Made by a program: the position numbers and the translations under genes
Notes under the pieces: generated by a model
Seen by the model: only the letters and a program-made list of their open reading frames with translations
Databases searched by the model: none
What the model was told of the DNA's origin: nothing
Assembly: GCF_023074185.1 (NCBI RefSeq)
Contig: NZ_JADPKY010000159.1
Coordinates: forward strand, 124,001 to 188,000
Direction: 5' to 3'
Length of the DNA stretch: 64,000 bases
Source: Bradyrhizobium sp. 132
GTDB taxonomy: Bacteria; Pseudomonadota; Alphaproteobacteria; Rhizobiales; Xanthobacteraceae
Part shown: in pieces, positions 8,212-17,020 of the stretch
Layout: each line of letters starts with the position of its first letter
How positions within the stretch are numbered: position 1 is the first letter of the stretch

Positions 8212-9399
8212 TCAGGTTGAAAGCGCGCCGTGCACGGCCGCGATGATTCGCTCCTGATCGACTTCGGTCAGATAAGCGTGCATCGGCAGGCTGATGACGT
8301 CCTGCGACAGGCTCTCGCAGCCCGGCAGGCCGCCTTCTGCGACCGGATACTGCTTGTAGGCGGTCTGCTGATGCATCGACTTGCCGTAATAAATCGCAGT
8401 CGGCACGCCCTGGGCCTTCAGCGCGGCGGCAAAGCCGTCGCGGTCGGTGCCCGCAGGGAGGCGGACGGTGTACTGCGCCCAGACCGAACTATTGCCGGGA
8501 GCCACGCGCGGCACGGTCACCACATTGCTGAGCCCGCGCGCGTAGCGCTCGGCGACCTTGTTGCGGGCGGCGATCTCGTCGTCGAAGATCTTCAGCTTCT
8601 CGATCAGGATCGCGGCCTGCATGGTGTCGAGCCGGCCGGTCAGGCCGAGGCGGACGTTGTCGTACTTGTCGACGCCCTGCCCGTGCACCCGGATGCTGCG
8701 CAGCGTCGCCGCGAGCTCGTCGTCATTGGTGAAGATCGCGCCGCCGTCGCCGAAGCAGCCAAGCGGTTTTGCGGGGAAGAAGCTGGTCGCGGTGGCGAGC
8801 GCCAGCGTGCCGAGCTTGCGGCCCTTGTAGCTCGCACCAAAGCCCTGCGCGGCGTCGTCGAGCACGAACAGGCCTTCCGCCTTGGCGATCTCGGCAATGG
8901 CGTCGTGATCGGCGGGCTGGCCGAACAGGTCGACCGGAATGACCGCGACCGGTTTGAGGGCCTGCTTGCGAGCGGTCGCGATGCCGCGCTTCAGCGATTC
9001 CGGGCTCATGTTGAAGGTCGCTTCGTCCACGTCGACATAGACCGGCGTTGCGCCGGTCCGCGCCACCGGCGAAGCCGTCGCGATGAAGGTGAACGACGGA
9101 CAGAACACGGCGTCGCCCGGTCCGACATTCTTCGCCATCATCACCATCAGGATCGCATCGGTGCCGCTCGCGCAGCCGATAACGTGCTTGGCGCCGCAAT
9201 AGGCCGCAAGCTGCTTCTCGAACTCGGCGACTTCAGGGCCGTTGACGAACTGGCAATGGTCGAGAACGCGCTTGACGGCGGCATCGAGCAAGTCGCCGAG
9301 CCGGCGGCGCTGCGAGGCGACGTCGATGAAGGGAATGGGTTCGGAACGCAGATGCTGGTTCATGGCCTGGTTCTTGGCGCCTTCTTGAATGGTCGACAT
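8212..9399 (-). CDS. DegT/DnrJ/EryC1-family sugar aminotransferase, WlbE/WbpE-like
   Basis: A 395-residue PLP-dependent aminotransferase of the DegT family, which aminates nucleotide-linked keto-sugars. The PLP lysine lies in TSFFPAKPLGCFGDGGAI near residue 205; VFVLDDAAQG-type (here LFVLDDAAQGFGA) and GCASGTDAI segments complete the cofactor site. It directly follows the Gfo/Idh/MocA oxidoreductase (9-base gap), the arrangement of wlbA-wlbE/wbpB-wbpE, where a C3-oxidised UDP-sugar is transaminated to a 3-amino sugar. No acetyltransferase (WlbB/WbpD) or UDP-GlcNAc 6-dehydrogenase is adjacent. ATG at 9399 has no clear ribosome-binding site; an internal ATG at 9363 (MNQHLRSEP) is an alternative. 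Confidence 0.87.
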   Translation of the reverse strand: MSTIQEGAKNQAMNQHLRSEPIPFIDVASQRRRLGDLLDAAVKRVLDHCQFVNGPEVAEFEKQLAAYCGAKHVIGCASGTDAILMVMMAKNVGPGDAVFCPSFTFIATASPVARTGATPVYVDVDEATFNMSPESLKRGIATARKQALKPVAVIPVDLFGQPADHDAIAEIAKAEGLFVLDDAAQGFGASYKGRKLGTLALATATSFFPAKPLGCFGDGGAIFTNDDELAATLRSIRVHGQGVDKYDNVRLGLTGRLDTMQAAILIEKLKIFDDEIAARNKVAERYARGLSNVVTVPRVAPGNSSVWAQYTVRLPAGTDRDGFAAALKAQGVPTAIYYGKSMHQQTAYKQYPVAEGGLPGCESLSQDVISLPMHAYLTEVDQERIIAAVHGALST

Positions 9400-9408
9400 G
9401 GAAAAGGA

Positions 9409-10413
9409 TCAGCCGGCGACGCGGCGCGGACCCTTGCGGGCGGACGACGTGGCTGCGGGGCGGGACGGCGTTTCCAGGCACTGCGTCGCGATCTCGAGGC
9501 TGGCAACACCTTCGTCGCCCGTGACCGCCGGCGTCTCGCCGTTACGTACGGCCTTGAGGAACGCGATCAGCTCGGCGCGAAGCGGCTCGTCATGGCCGAC
9601 CGGCAGATGCCGCATCGAATAGCTGCCGTCCGGCTTGAAGCCGAAGCATTCGGTGACCTGACGCGTCAGGAGATCGCCCATCACGTATTTGCCGCGGGTT
9701 GCGACCGTGACGCTGCGCGCCTTGAACGGGGTCAGCCAGTTGGTGTTGATGTGCGCGAGCACGCCGTTGGCGGTGCGGAACTGCAGCAGCGCGATGTCCT
9801 CGCGCTCGGCGATCGCGCTCGACAATTGCGGTTGCACCTCGACGATGTCGGATTCGGTGAACCAGCGGATCAGGTCGATGTCATGCACGGCAAGATCGAT
9901 GACGACGCCGACGTTGGACATGCGCGGGGGGAACGGGCCGACGCGCGTGATCGCGATGGAGAGGATATCTTCGCCCGCGATCGCCTGCTTGACGGCGGCG
10001 ACCGCCGGATTGAAGCGCTCGACATGGCCGACCATCAGCGTCACGCCGGCCTTTTGCGCGGCGGTGACGATCTCGCGGCCCTCCGCGACCGTGGAGGCGA
10101 TCGGTTTCTCGACCAGCACGTGGATGTTCTTGGCGATGCAGGCGAGCGAGACCTCGTGATGCAGATGGGTCGGCGCCGCAATGGTGACGGCATCGATGCC
10201 CTCGGCCAAGAGCTGGTCGAGCGTCTCGAAGCCCGTGCAATTGGCAAGCTCCATCGCGCGCGTGCGATGGGCCGGCGAAGGATCGACGACGCCGACAAGG
10301 CTGACGCCGGGCAAGCCGCTCAGCACGCGCGCGTGGTTGCTGCCCATCACGCCGGCGCCAATGACGCCGACGCGCAAGCCGGCCTTTGCCGGTGCATATC
10401 CGTTGGAACTCAT
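9409..10413 (-). CDS. Gfo/Idh/MocA-family oxidoreductase, WlbA-like
   Basis: A 334-residue NAD(P)-dependent dehydrogenase. The Rossmann motif VGVIGAGVMGSNHA begins near residue 14, the catalytic-lysine motif VLVEKPIAST lies near residue 105, and GHVERFNPA follows, as in WlbA/WbpB. In that family the enzyme oxidises C3 of a UDP-sugar, and the partner aminotransferase (next gene downstream) installs an amino group. The first conserved residues come just after ATG at 10413 (MSSNGYAP), which I took as the start; 27 upstream open codons look non-coding. The pair probably contributes an amino sugar to LPS or another envelope glycan; the exact sugar cannot be told. Confidence 0.87.
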   Translation of the reverse strand: MSSNGYAPAKAGLRVGVIGAGVMGSNHARVLSGLPGVSLVGVVDPSPAHRTRAMELANCTGFETLDQLLAEGIDAVTIAAPTHLHHEVSLACIAKNIHVLVEKPIASTVAEGREIVTAAQKAGVTLMVGHVERFNPAVAAVKQAIAGEDILSIAITRVGPFPPRMSNVGVVIDLAVHDIDLIRWFTESDIVEVQPQLSSAIAEREDIALLQFRTANGVLAHINTNWLTPFKARSVTVATRGKYVMGDLLTRQVTECFGFKPDGSYSMRHLPVGHDEPLRAELIAFLKAVRNGETPAVTGDEGVASLEIATQCLETPSRPAATSSARKGPRRVAG

Positions 10414-10598
10414 CTGAGCAAACCCCGATTCAACGCAAAATCCCCGGCGCAGCTCTAGCACGGACGCCACATTTGTGGCGAATGCCGCCCTCACGATCCG
10501 GACACGATTTGATTCAAAAAGTTACACGTTCCCTGGGCCTTAAGCCTCTGAAAGAGACCAACGTTTCAGCCCGCGTTGCGTGATTCGGAGCTTGCTGG

Positions 10599-12017
10599 CT
10601 ACGACCGTTGATAGTCGTCTTCAATCCGGATGATGTCGTCTTCGCCGAGATAGCTTCCGGTCTGGACCTCGATCAGCTCCAGCATGATCTTGCCGGGGTT
10701 CTCCATCCGGTGCACCGCGCCCATCGGGATGTAGATCGACTCGTTCTCGTGCACCGTCTTGACGGTCTCGTTGACGGTGACGCGGGCGGCGCCGCGGACC
10801 ACGATCCAGTGCTCGGCGCGATGGTGGTGCTTCTGCAGCGACAGACGCCCGCCCGGCTTCACCACGATGCGCTTGACCTGGTGGCGCTCGCCATTGTCGA
10901 CCGACTGGTAGCTGCCCCAGGGCCGATGCACCCTAAGGTGCTCCTCGGTGACCTTCGGTGCCACCGCCTTGAGCTTGGTCACGAGCCGCTTCAGGCCGTT
11001 GGCATCCTTCTGGCGCGAGACCAGCACTGCATCCGCGGTCGCGACCACGACGAGATCGTCGACGCCTTCGAGCGCGACCAGCGCGGAATCGGTGGTGACG
11101 TTGCAGTTGCGGCTATCTTCGAACACGGCGCTGCCGTGCGAAGCATTGCCTTGCGCGTCCTTGTTGGACAATTCCCACACCGCGTGCCAGGAGCCGACGT
11201 CGGACCAGCCGCAGGACACCGGCACCACTGCTGCGCGCGCGGTCTTCTCCATCACCGCATAGTCGATCGAGATCGCCTTGGCCGCGCCGAACGCTTCGGG
11301 CTCCAGCGTCACGAAGCCGAGGTCGCGGCCGGCATTGGCGACGGCATTGGAGATCGCCTCCACGCTCGCCGCGTCAACCTTGCGGTATTCGTCGAGCAGC
11401 ACGCTGGCCGGGAACATGAAGTTGCCGCTGTTCCAGAGATAGCCGGAATTGACGTAGTCGGCCGCCTTCACCGCGTCCGGCTTCTCGACGAAGCGTGCGA
11501 CCGCGTGCACCGTGCCGGAGATCACCTCGCCCGGGCTGATATAGCCGTATTCGGTCGCCGGCCGCTCCGGCTTGACGCCGAAGGTGACGATCCGCCCGGC
11601 GCTCGCAGCGATCAGACCTTCGCGGCACGCCGCGACGAAGGCGGCATTGTCCTGCACCACGTGGTCGGCGGCGAGCGCGAGCACGATGGCTTCACTGGCG
11701 CGGTTCTGCGCGAACACAGCGCCCGCGGCAATCGCGGGGCCGGAATCGCGCCGCATCGACTCGAGGATCACGTCGGCCTCGATGCCGATCTCGGCTAGCT
11801 GCTCCAGCACCATGAAGCGATAGGAGGCATTGGTGATCACGATCGGACGACCGAACAGCGAGGCCTCCGAGACGCGCGAGAGCGTGTCCTGGAAGGTCGA
11901 GCGCGCGCCGAACAGCGGCAGGAATTGCTTGGGGCGCACCTCGCGCGAAGCCGGCCACAGCCGCGTGCCGGCACCGCCGCACATGATCAGGGGGATAATG
12001 CGTTTGTCCATCGTCAT
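10599..12017 (-). CDS. manC: Mannose-1-phosphate guanylyltransferase / mannose-6-phosphate isomerase
   Basis: A bifunctional 472-residue type II PMI/GMP enzyme. The N-terminal nucleotidyltransferase domain carries CGGAGTRLWPASRE with the GDP-binding loop and RPKQFLPLFG; FVEKPD follows near residue 180. The C-terminal cupin domain has RPWGSY, LQKHHHRAEHWIVV and IPMGAVHRMEN, the metal-binding isomerase site. It makes GDP-mannose from fructose-6-phosphate via mannose phosphates, which would feed the LpcC mannosyltransferase. The start codon lies one base after the stop of the upstream epimerase (TGAAATG), so the two are translationally coupled. A second in-frame ATG is two codons later (12011). 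Confidence 0.94.
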   Translation of the reverse strand: MTMDKRIIPLIMCGGAGTRLWPASREVRPKQFLPLFGARSTFQDTLSRVSEASLFGRPIVITNASYRFMVLEQLAEIGIEADVILESMRRDSGPAIAAGAVFAQNRASEAIVLALAADHVVQDNAAFVAACREGLIAASAGRIVTFGVKPERPATEYGYISPGEVISGTVHAVARFVEKPDAVKAADYVNSGYLWNSGNFMFPASVLLDEYRKVDAASVEAISNAVANAGRDLGFVTLEPEAFGAAKAISIDYAVMEKTARAAVVPVSCGWSDVGSWHAVWELSNKDAQGNASHGSAVFEDSRNCNVTTDSALVALEGVDDLVVVATADAVLVSRQKDANGLKRLVTKLKAVAPKVTEEHLRVHRPWGSYQSVDNGERHQVKRIVVKPGGRLSLQKHHHRAEHWIVVRGAARVTVNETVKTVHENESIYIPMGAVHRMENPGKIMLELIEVQTGSYLGEDDIIRIEDDYQRS

Positions 12018-12018
12018 T

Positions 12019-13008
12019 TCAAACCTTGAAGTAGTCCCGATACCAGGTGACAAAATTACGAACCCCGTGCGCAATCGGCGTTGACGGTGCAAAGCCGGTG
12101 TCGCGCATCAGATCCGAGACATCCGCGAACGTTTCCAAAACGTCTCCCGGCTGCATCGGCAGCAATTCTTTGACCGCCGTCCGACCGAGCTCCTGCTCCA
12201 GAAGTCCGACGACATGCATCAGTTCTTCCGGATGGTGGTTGCCGACATTGTAGACCTTAGACGGCGCATTTGCGGCAGCCGGGTCATCCGCGGGCACCTG
12301 ATCAATCAGCTTGGACACCACGCGGGTGACGTCGTCAATATAGGTGAAGTCGCGACGCATTTTGCCATGGTTAAAGAGCCGGATCGGCCGATCGGCCATG
12401 ATGGCGTTCACGAACAGAAACATGGCCATATCGGGCCGACCCCAGGGGCCGTAGATAGTAAAGAAGCGCAGGCCCGTGACCGGCAGCCGATAGAGATGGC
12501 TGTAGGACTGCGCCATCACCTCGTTCGCCTTCTTGGTCGCAGCGTAGAGGCTCACGGGATGGTCGGTCCGGTCCTGCACGGCAAATGGCAGTTTTGTGTT
12601 GGCGCCATAAACGGAGGATGACGAAGCGTAGACGAGATGACGACAGCCATTGTGCCGGCAGCCCTCCAGCATGTTGAGAAAGCCCTGGAGATTGGAATCG
12701 GCGTAGGCGTGCGGCTGCTCGATCGAATAGCGCACGCCGGCCTGGGCCGCGAGATGCACGACTTTGGCAAATCGGTGTCGCGCAAACAGCGCCGCGATGG
12801 TCTCGCGGTCGGCGAGATCGGCCTCGACGAAGGAGAAACGGGAATCCCCGCGCAACAGCGCAAGGCGCGCCTGTTTCAACGCCGGGTCGTAATAGCCGTT
12901 GAGATTGTCGAGCCCGACGACGGGCCGGTCCTCGCTCAGAAGCTGCCGGGCGACGTGAAAGCCGATGAAACCGGCCGCACCCGTAATCAAAATCGCCTGA
13001 TCCGTCAT
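12019..13008 (-). CDS. UDP-glucuronate 4-epimerase (SDR family)
   Basis: A 329-residue extended SDR. The NAD-binding motif GAAGFIGFHVA is at residues 10-20, the catalytic serine lies in YASSSSVYGAN and the Tyr-Lys pair in YAATKKANE. LDNLNGYYDPALK and FFTIYGPWGRPDMA are characteristic of the UDP-glucuronate 4-epimerase (LpsL/CapJ) subgroup, which supplies UDP-galacturonate for LPS core and other polysaccharides. It is the first gene of a two-gene unit with manC. The 193 bases upstream separate it from the divergent YbhN-like gene and should hold both promoters. Confidence 0.9.
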   Translation of the reverse strand: MTDQAILITGAAGFIGFHVARQLLSEDRPVVGLDNLNGYYDPALKQARLALLRGDSRFSFVEADLADRETIAALFARHRFAKVVHLAAQAGVRYSIEQPHAYADSNLQGFLNMLEGCRHNGCRHLVYASSSSVYGANTKLPFAVQDRTDHPVSLYAATKKANEVMAQSYSHLYRLPVTGLRFFTIYGPWGRPDMAMFLFVNAIMADRPIRLFNHGKMRRDFTYIDDVTRVVSKLIDQVPADDPAAANAPSKVYNVGNHHPEELMHVVGLLEQELGRTAVKELLPMQPGDVLETFADVSDLMRDTGFAPSTPIAHGVRNFVTWYRDYFKV

Positions 13009-13201
13009 TCTGTTCCCGAGAAATCCTTCGCCCGTGAGGCCTCTTTAGCGGGGAGCGCAATAGCTCCGCCACCCTGCATGGGGCTGTTCATGAGAACTCT
13101 TAATAACCGCTATTGCAAGATCGACGCCAAAACCATACCAAAGCGGCCGAATTCGGCGCCTCGCGTCGGGTGGTTTCAAATCCCTTGTTCACGCGGGCGA
13201 A

Positions 13202-14158
13202 ATGCGCCGAATCCTGCTGTCGACGGCCAAGATCCTGATTTCCGGAGCGCTGCTCTATTTGGCGCTGCGCAAGGTCGATCTGTCCGAACTGTTTTCGCGT
13301 TTCACCGTGACCAGCCTGTTCTGGATCGGCCTGGCAATCGCGATCGCGTTCCTGCAAATCTTCGTCGGCGTGCTGCGCTGGCGCGAGATCAGCGCGGAAT
13401 GCGGCGCGCCGCTCGAGCTCGGCCGGGCCATGCGCTACAACGTGATCGGATCGTTCTTCAACCAGACCCTGCCGTCGGCGATCGGCGGCGATGCGGTCCG
13501 GCTCTGGCTCGTCGCGCGCGCGGGCGCCGGCTGGCGCGCTGCGACCTACTCGATCTTCGTCGACCGCGCGATCGGTTTGATCGCGCTCGCGATCACCATC
13601 GTCGCGAGCCTGCCCTGGAGCTACGCCCTCATCGCCGATCCGCACGGGCGCTCGGCGCTGCTGCTCGTCGACCTCGCGGCGCTCGCGGGTGGTCTCGGCT
13701 TCCTGGTCTTCGGCGCGCTGAAATGGCACTGGCTGAAAACCTGGTGGGCCACGCATCACATTCACGCCTGTGCCGTGATCGCCAACCGCGTGATCTTCAG
13801 CCGCTCGCGCGGACCGGCGGTCGTGATCCTGTCGCTCGCCGTGCATGTGCTGGCCGTCGTGGTCGCCTGGTGCGTCGTGCAGTCGATCGCGGCGCCGGTC
13901 GGCTTCAGCGACGTCTTTATGCTCGTACCGCCGGTGATGCTGATCACGATGATGCCGATCTCGATCGCCGGCTGGGGCGTGCGAGAAGCCACCATGGGCC
14001 TCGCGTTCGGCTTCGCGGGACTTGCCACGAACGAGGGCGTCAACGTCTCGCTCCTGTTCGGCGCCGTGTACTTCATCGTCGGCGCTATCGGCGGCCTGGT
14101 CTGGATCCTCAGCGCGGAGAAAGCCGCGCAGGGGTCGGCCGCCGCTCGGGGTGCGTGA
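13202..14158 (+). CDS. Lysylphosphatidylglycerol synthase-like (YbhN/UPF0104) membrane protein
   Basis: A 318-residue polytopic inner-membrane protein with roughly eight hydrophobic segments, of the LPG synthase transmembrane-domain (flippase-like, TIGR00374) family. The family motif FNQTLPSAIGGDAVRLWL is visible near residues 87-104, and PVMLITMMPISIAGWGVRE near residue 240. It has only the membrane half of MprF; the aminoacyl-transferase domain is missing. Stand-alone members are thought to move lipids or glycolipids; no activity can be assigned. It is divergent from the UDP-glucuronate epimerase and followed at 107 bases by a glycosyltransferase, with which it may share a transcript. Confidence 0.87.
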   Translation: MRRILLSTAKILISGALLYLALRKVDLSELFSRFTVTSLFWIGLAIAIAFLQIFVGVLRWREISAECGAPLELGRAMRYNVIGSFFNQTLPSAIGGDAVRLWLVARAGAGWRAATYSIFVDRAIGLIALAITIVASLPWSYALIADPHGRSALLLVDLAALAGGLGFLVFGALKWHWLKTWWATHHIHACAVIANRVIFSRSRGPAVVILSLAVHVLAVVVAWCVVQSIAAPVGFSDVFMLVPPVMLITMMPISIAGWGVREATMGLAFGFAGLATNEGVNVSLLFGAVYFIVGAIGGLVWILSAEKAAQGSAAARGA

Positions 14159-14265
14159 ATAAGCGTTCACAAAGCCGGCACGAAAGCGCAGCAAACTCCG
14201 CAGTGATCTATCAACCCTCGGGGTTCTTTCCTATAATCTCCGGCGCGTAGCATCACGGACACGGA

Positions 14266-15039
14266 ATGAAGATCAGCGTCATCACAGCCAGCTACAACTC
14301 CCAGGCGACGATCGGCGCCACCATCGAATCCTTCCTCGGCCAGACGCATCCCGATAAGGAGATGCTGGTCGTCGACGGTGCCTCAAAGGATGCGACGCTG
14401 AAGCTCGTGGAGTCGTTCGGCTCCAGCGAGATCCGCGTGATCTCCGAGCCCGACAAGGGTGTCTACGACGCGATGAACAAGGGGCTGCACTTGTTCAAGG
14501 GTGACGCGATCGGCTTCCTCAATTCGGACGACACGTTCCATAACGACAGCGCGCTGGCTGCGATCGCGGCGGCGCTGCAACAGGCCGATGTCGTCTATGG
14601 CGACCTCGACATGGTCACCGATCACCAATCCAAGGCCCTCGTGCGTGCCTGGCGTGGCGGACACTACGGTCGCTACTCGTTTCAGCTCGGCTGGGTCCCG
14701 CCGCATCCGACGTTCTACATGCGGCGCGAGGTTGCCGAGACGGTCGGCGACTACGATCTGAGTTACGTCACGACTGCCGACTACGATTACATGCTGCGTG
14801 CGCTGGCGCTGAACGACTACAGGGTCGCCTACCTTCCGCGCGTCATTGCTGATTTCCAGATGGGCGGCATCAGCACCAGCGGCTGGCGCGTGACCTTACG
14901 CGGCAATCTGGAGTGCCTGCGGTCGCGGCGGCAGCATCTGAACGCGCCGGTCATCGATGCCGCGTTCTTCCTGCGCTTTGTCCGGCGCATCTTTCAGCTC
15001 CGCTCGCCAGCGTCCCTCAGGATGCAACGCTCGCGTTGA
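14266..15039 (+). CDS. Family 2 glycosyltransferase, WcaA/WcaE-like
   Basis: A 257-residue GT-A fold enzyme. It opens with MKISVITASYNSQATIGATI, has the nucleotide-binding VVDGASKDAT, and the metal-binding LNSDD (DXD equivalent) near residue 87. PPHPTFYMRRE and TADYDYMLR complete the GT2 pattern seen in colanic-acid WcaE-type proteins. It probably adds one sugar to a lipid-linked envelope glycan in the cytoplasm; donor and acceptor are unknown. Its last 23 bases overlap the 3' end of the converging WbpM-type gene. Confidence 0.88.
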   Translation: MKISVITASYNSQATIGATIESFLGQTHPDKEMLVVDGASKDATLKLVESFGSSEIRVISEPDKGVYDAMNKGLHLFKGDAIGFLNSDDTFHNDSALAAIAAALQQADVVYGDLDMVTDHQSKALVRAWRGGHYGRYSFQLGWVPPHPTFYMRREVAETVGDYDLSYVTTADYDYMLRALALNDYRVAYLPRVIADFQMGGISTSGWRVTLRGNLECLRSRRQHLNAPVIDAAFFLRFVRRIFQLRSPASLRMQRSR

Positions 15040-16939
15040 CGCCGAACTCTGGAACGGCATCCTTCAGGATGGTCCTGATGGTGGCACGATCGTCATGCAC
15101 GATGGCGAGCTCGAGCGCGGAGATCCATTTGAGCAGCGTCTGCATCGGCGGTTCGTTGGGCTTCGCCGCCATAACGCCTGCGACCCCGATATCGACGGTT
15201 GGCTCCTCAGAGGCGAACAGAATCTCGTTCAGCCGCTCGCCGGGCCTCATGCCGCTGAACACGATCTCGATGTCGTGGCCGGGCTGCAAACCTGAGAGCC
15301 GGATCATCCGTTCCGCCAGATCAACGATCTTCACCGGCTGGCCCATGTTCAGCACGTAGACCGAAACGTCGAAACGCCTGGCGCCGAGCGCGTGGGTCGC
15401 GGCCGTGATGACGAGATCGCAGGCTTCGCGGATGGTCATGAAATATCGGACCATGTCGGGATGCGTCACGGTGACCGGACCGCCGGCCTCGATCTGCGCC
15501 TTGAACTTCGGCACGACCGACCCGTTCGAAGCCAGCACATTGCCGAACCGCACCGAGATGAAACGCATCGCCGGCTTGTTACCGCCGGCCTGCGCCACGA
15601 GGTCGTGGTCGAGCGCCTGGCAATACATCTCCGCGAAGCGCTTGGTCAGACCGAGCATCGAGACAGGCTCGATCGCCTTATCGGTCGAGATCATCACCAT
15701 GGCCTCGGCGCCCGCCGCAAGCGCGGCATCGGCCACGTTGATCGAACCGAAAATGTTGGTCTTGACGCCCTCGCTCCAGTCCCGCTCCAGGATCGGAACG
15801 TGCTTGAGCGCGGCAGCATGGAATACGATGTCCGGCCTGAACTCCGCCATCAGACGCGTGATGCGCTCGCGGTCGCGGATATCGGCGATCCGGCCTTCGA
15901 TCTCAGCGCCGGAACCGTGCGCGGCGAGCGCCTCGGTGACTGCATAAAGGGCCGGCTCCGAATTTTCGACGATCAGGAGACGCGCCGCGCCGAACGCAAC
16001 AACGCGCTCGCATATCTCCGAGCCAATCGAGCCGCCACCGCCGGTGATGATGACCCCCTTGCCCTTGATCAGGGCTTCCAGCCGCGCATAGTCGATCGTC
16101 TCGCTCGGCCGCAGTAGCAGGTCCTCGACCGCAACCGAGGTGAGCCGCGGTACATCGCCCTGCTCGAGCGACGGCAGACGGCTGACGATCAGGCCAAGCC
16201 GCCGCGAGCGCATCAGCACGGATTCGGGACGCGATTCGGGCTCGAATGCGGAGGGCGTCATCACGACCCTGGCGATCGATTTGTTGCGCTTGGCGAAGCT
16301 AGCGATGACGTCCTCGATGTCGTCGATCGCGCCGACGACCGGCACGTTCCGGATGAGCTGGCCGAGATCGGCCCGGGACGGCGACAGCACCCCGACCGGG
16401 CGGAGGTGCTTGATGGCACCGCTCTCGACGCCGCGCAGCACGACCTCGGCATCGGCGGCGCGCCCGATCAAGAGCGTTGTCGCGGCATTTTCGGTCCTGA
16501 CGTGATGCATCACGCGGGTATAGCGGAAATAGCGATAGGTCAGCCGCAGCGCGCTCAGCGCGGAGATTTCCAGGAACCAGTAAAGGACGATGGTGATCTT
16601 GCCGAGAAAGAAGGTGCCGTGGACGTTCGGCGCGACAAAGATGTAGTCGAGCGCGAGAAGGGCGACGGTGAGCACAGTGGCGACGCGGATGATGTTAAGC
16701 GCATCGGGCAGCGAGATGAAGCGCCACTTCGTTGTCGTCAGGTTGAAGACGTAGAAGACGACCACGCTGAAGGCGAGGAAATAAGGCAGGATCTGCAGCA
16801 GCAGCGGCAAGCGGGCCGTAAAGCCCGCGCCACCTTCGAAGCGAAGATAGAACGCGACGAACAAGGCCGCAGCCGTCGCCGCTACGTCGTGAAGCGCGAT
16901 CAGGAAGTTACGCAAGGTAAGATGCGAAAGACGCGTCAT
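15017..16939 (-). CDS. Membrane-bound UDP-sugar 4,6-dehydratase, WbpM/WreV-like
   Basis: A 640-residue protein of the long CapD/WbpM type. About four hydrophobic helices occupy the first 140 residues (from LRNFLIALHDVAATAAALFV), a CoA-binding-like domain follows, and the C-terminal SDR domain carries TGGGGSIGSEICE near residue 305, STDKAIEPVSMLGLTKRFAE (Met-Lys variant of the Tyr-Lys pair) and SVRFGNVLASNGSVVP. WbpM converts UDP-GlcNAc to the 4-keto-6-deoxy sugar, the precursor of QuiNAc or FucNAc used to initiate many O-antigens. It is the last gene of the hldD-hldE-waaL series (81-base gap). ATG at 16939 (MTRLSHLTLRN) is chosen over one ten codons earlier. Confidence 0.92.
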   Translation of the reverse strand: MTRLSHLTLRNFLIALHDVAATAAALFVAFYLRFEGGAGFTARLPLLLQILPYFLAFSVVVFYVFNLTTTKWRFISLPDALNIIRVATVLTVALLALDYIFVAPNVHGTFFLGKITIVLYWFLEISALSALRLTYRYFRYTRVMHHVRTENAATTLLIGRAADAEVVLRGVESGAIKHLRPVGVLSPSRADLGQLIRNVPVVGAIDDIEDVIASFAKRNKSIARVVMTPSAFEPESRPESVLMRSRRLGLIVSRLPSLEQGDVPRLTSVAVEDLLLRPSETIDYARLEALIKGKGVIITGGGGSIGSEICERVVAFGAARLLIVENSEPALYAVTEALAAHGSGAEIEGRIADIRDRERITRLMAEFRPDIVFHAAALKHVPILERDWSEGVKTNIFGSINVADAALAAGAEAMVMISTDKAIEPVSMLGLTKRFAEMYCQALDHDLVAQAGGNKPAMRFISVRFGNVLASNGSVVPKFKAQIEAGGPVTVTHPDMVRYFMTIREACDLVITAATHALGARRFDVSVYVLNMGQPVKIVDLAERMIRLSGLQPGHDIEIVFSGMRPGERLNEILFASEEPTVDIGVAGVMAAKPNEPPMQTLLKWISALELAIVHDDRATIRTILKDAVPEFGVNASVAS

Positions 16940-17020
16940 CTGAGGCCGAACATCTCCTGCAGTATACAACCTGACTGCGCTGATAGCGCATCTCGCCGGG
17001 ACTTGCCAGCGCTCCGAATC

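Noticed and set aside
8230..10458. Long plus-strand open frame of 742 codons
   Set aside because: It is antisense to the DegT and Gfo/Idh genes, has no family pattern and arises from GC-rich third positions.
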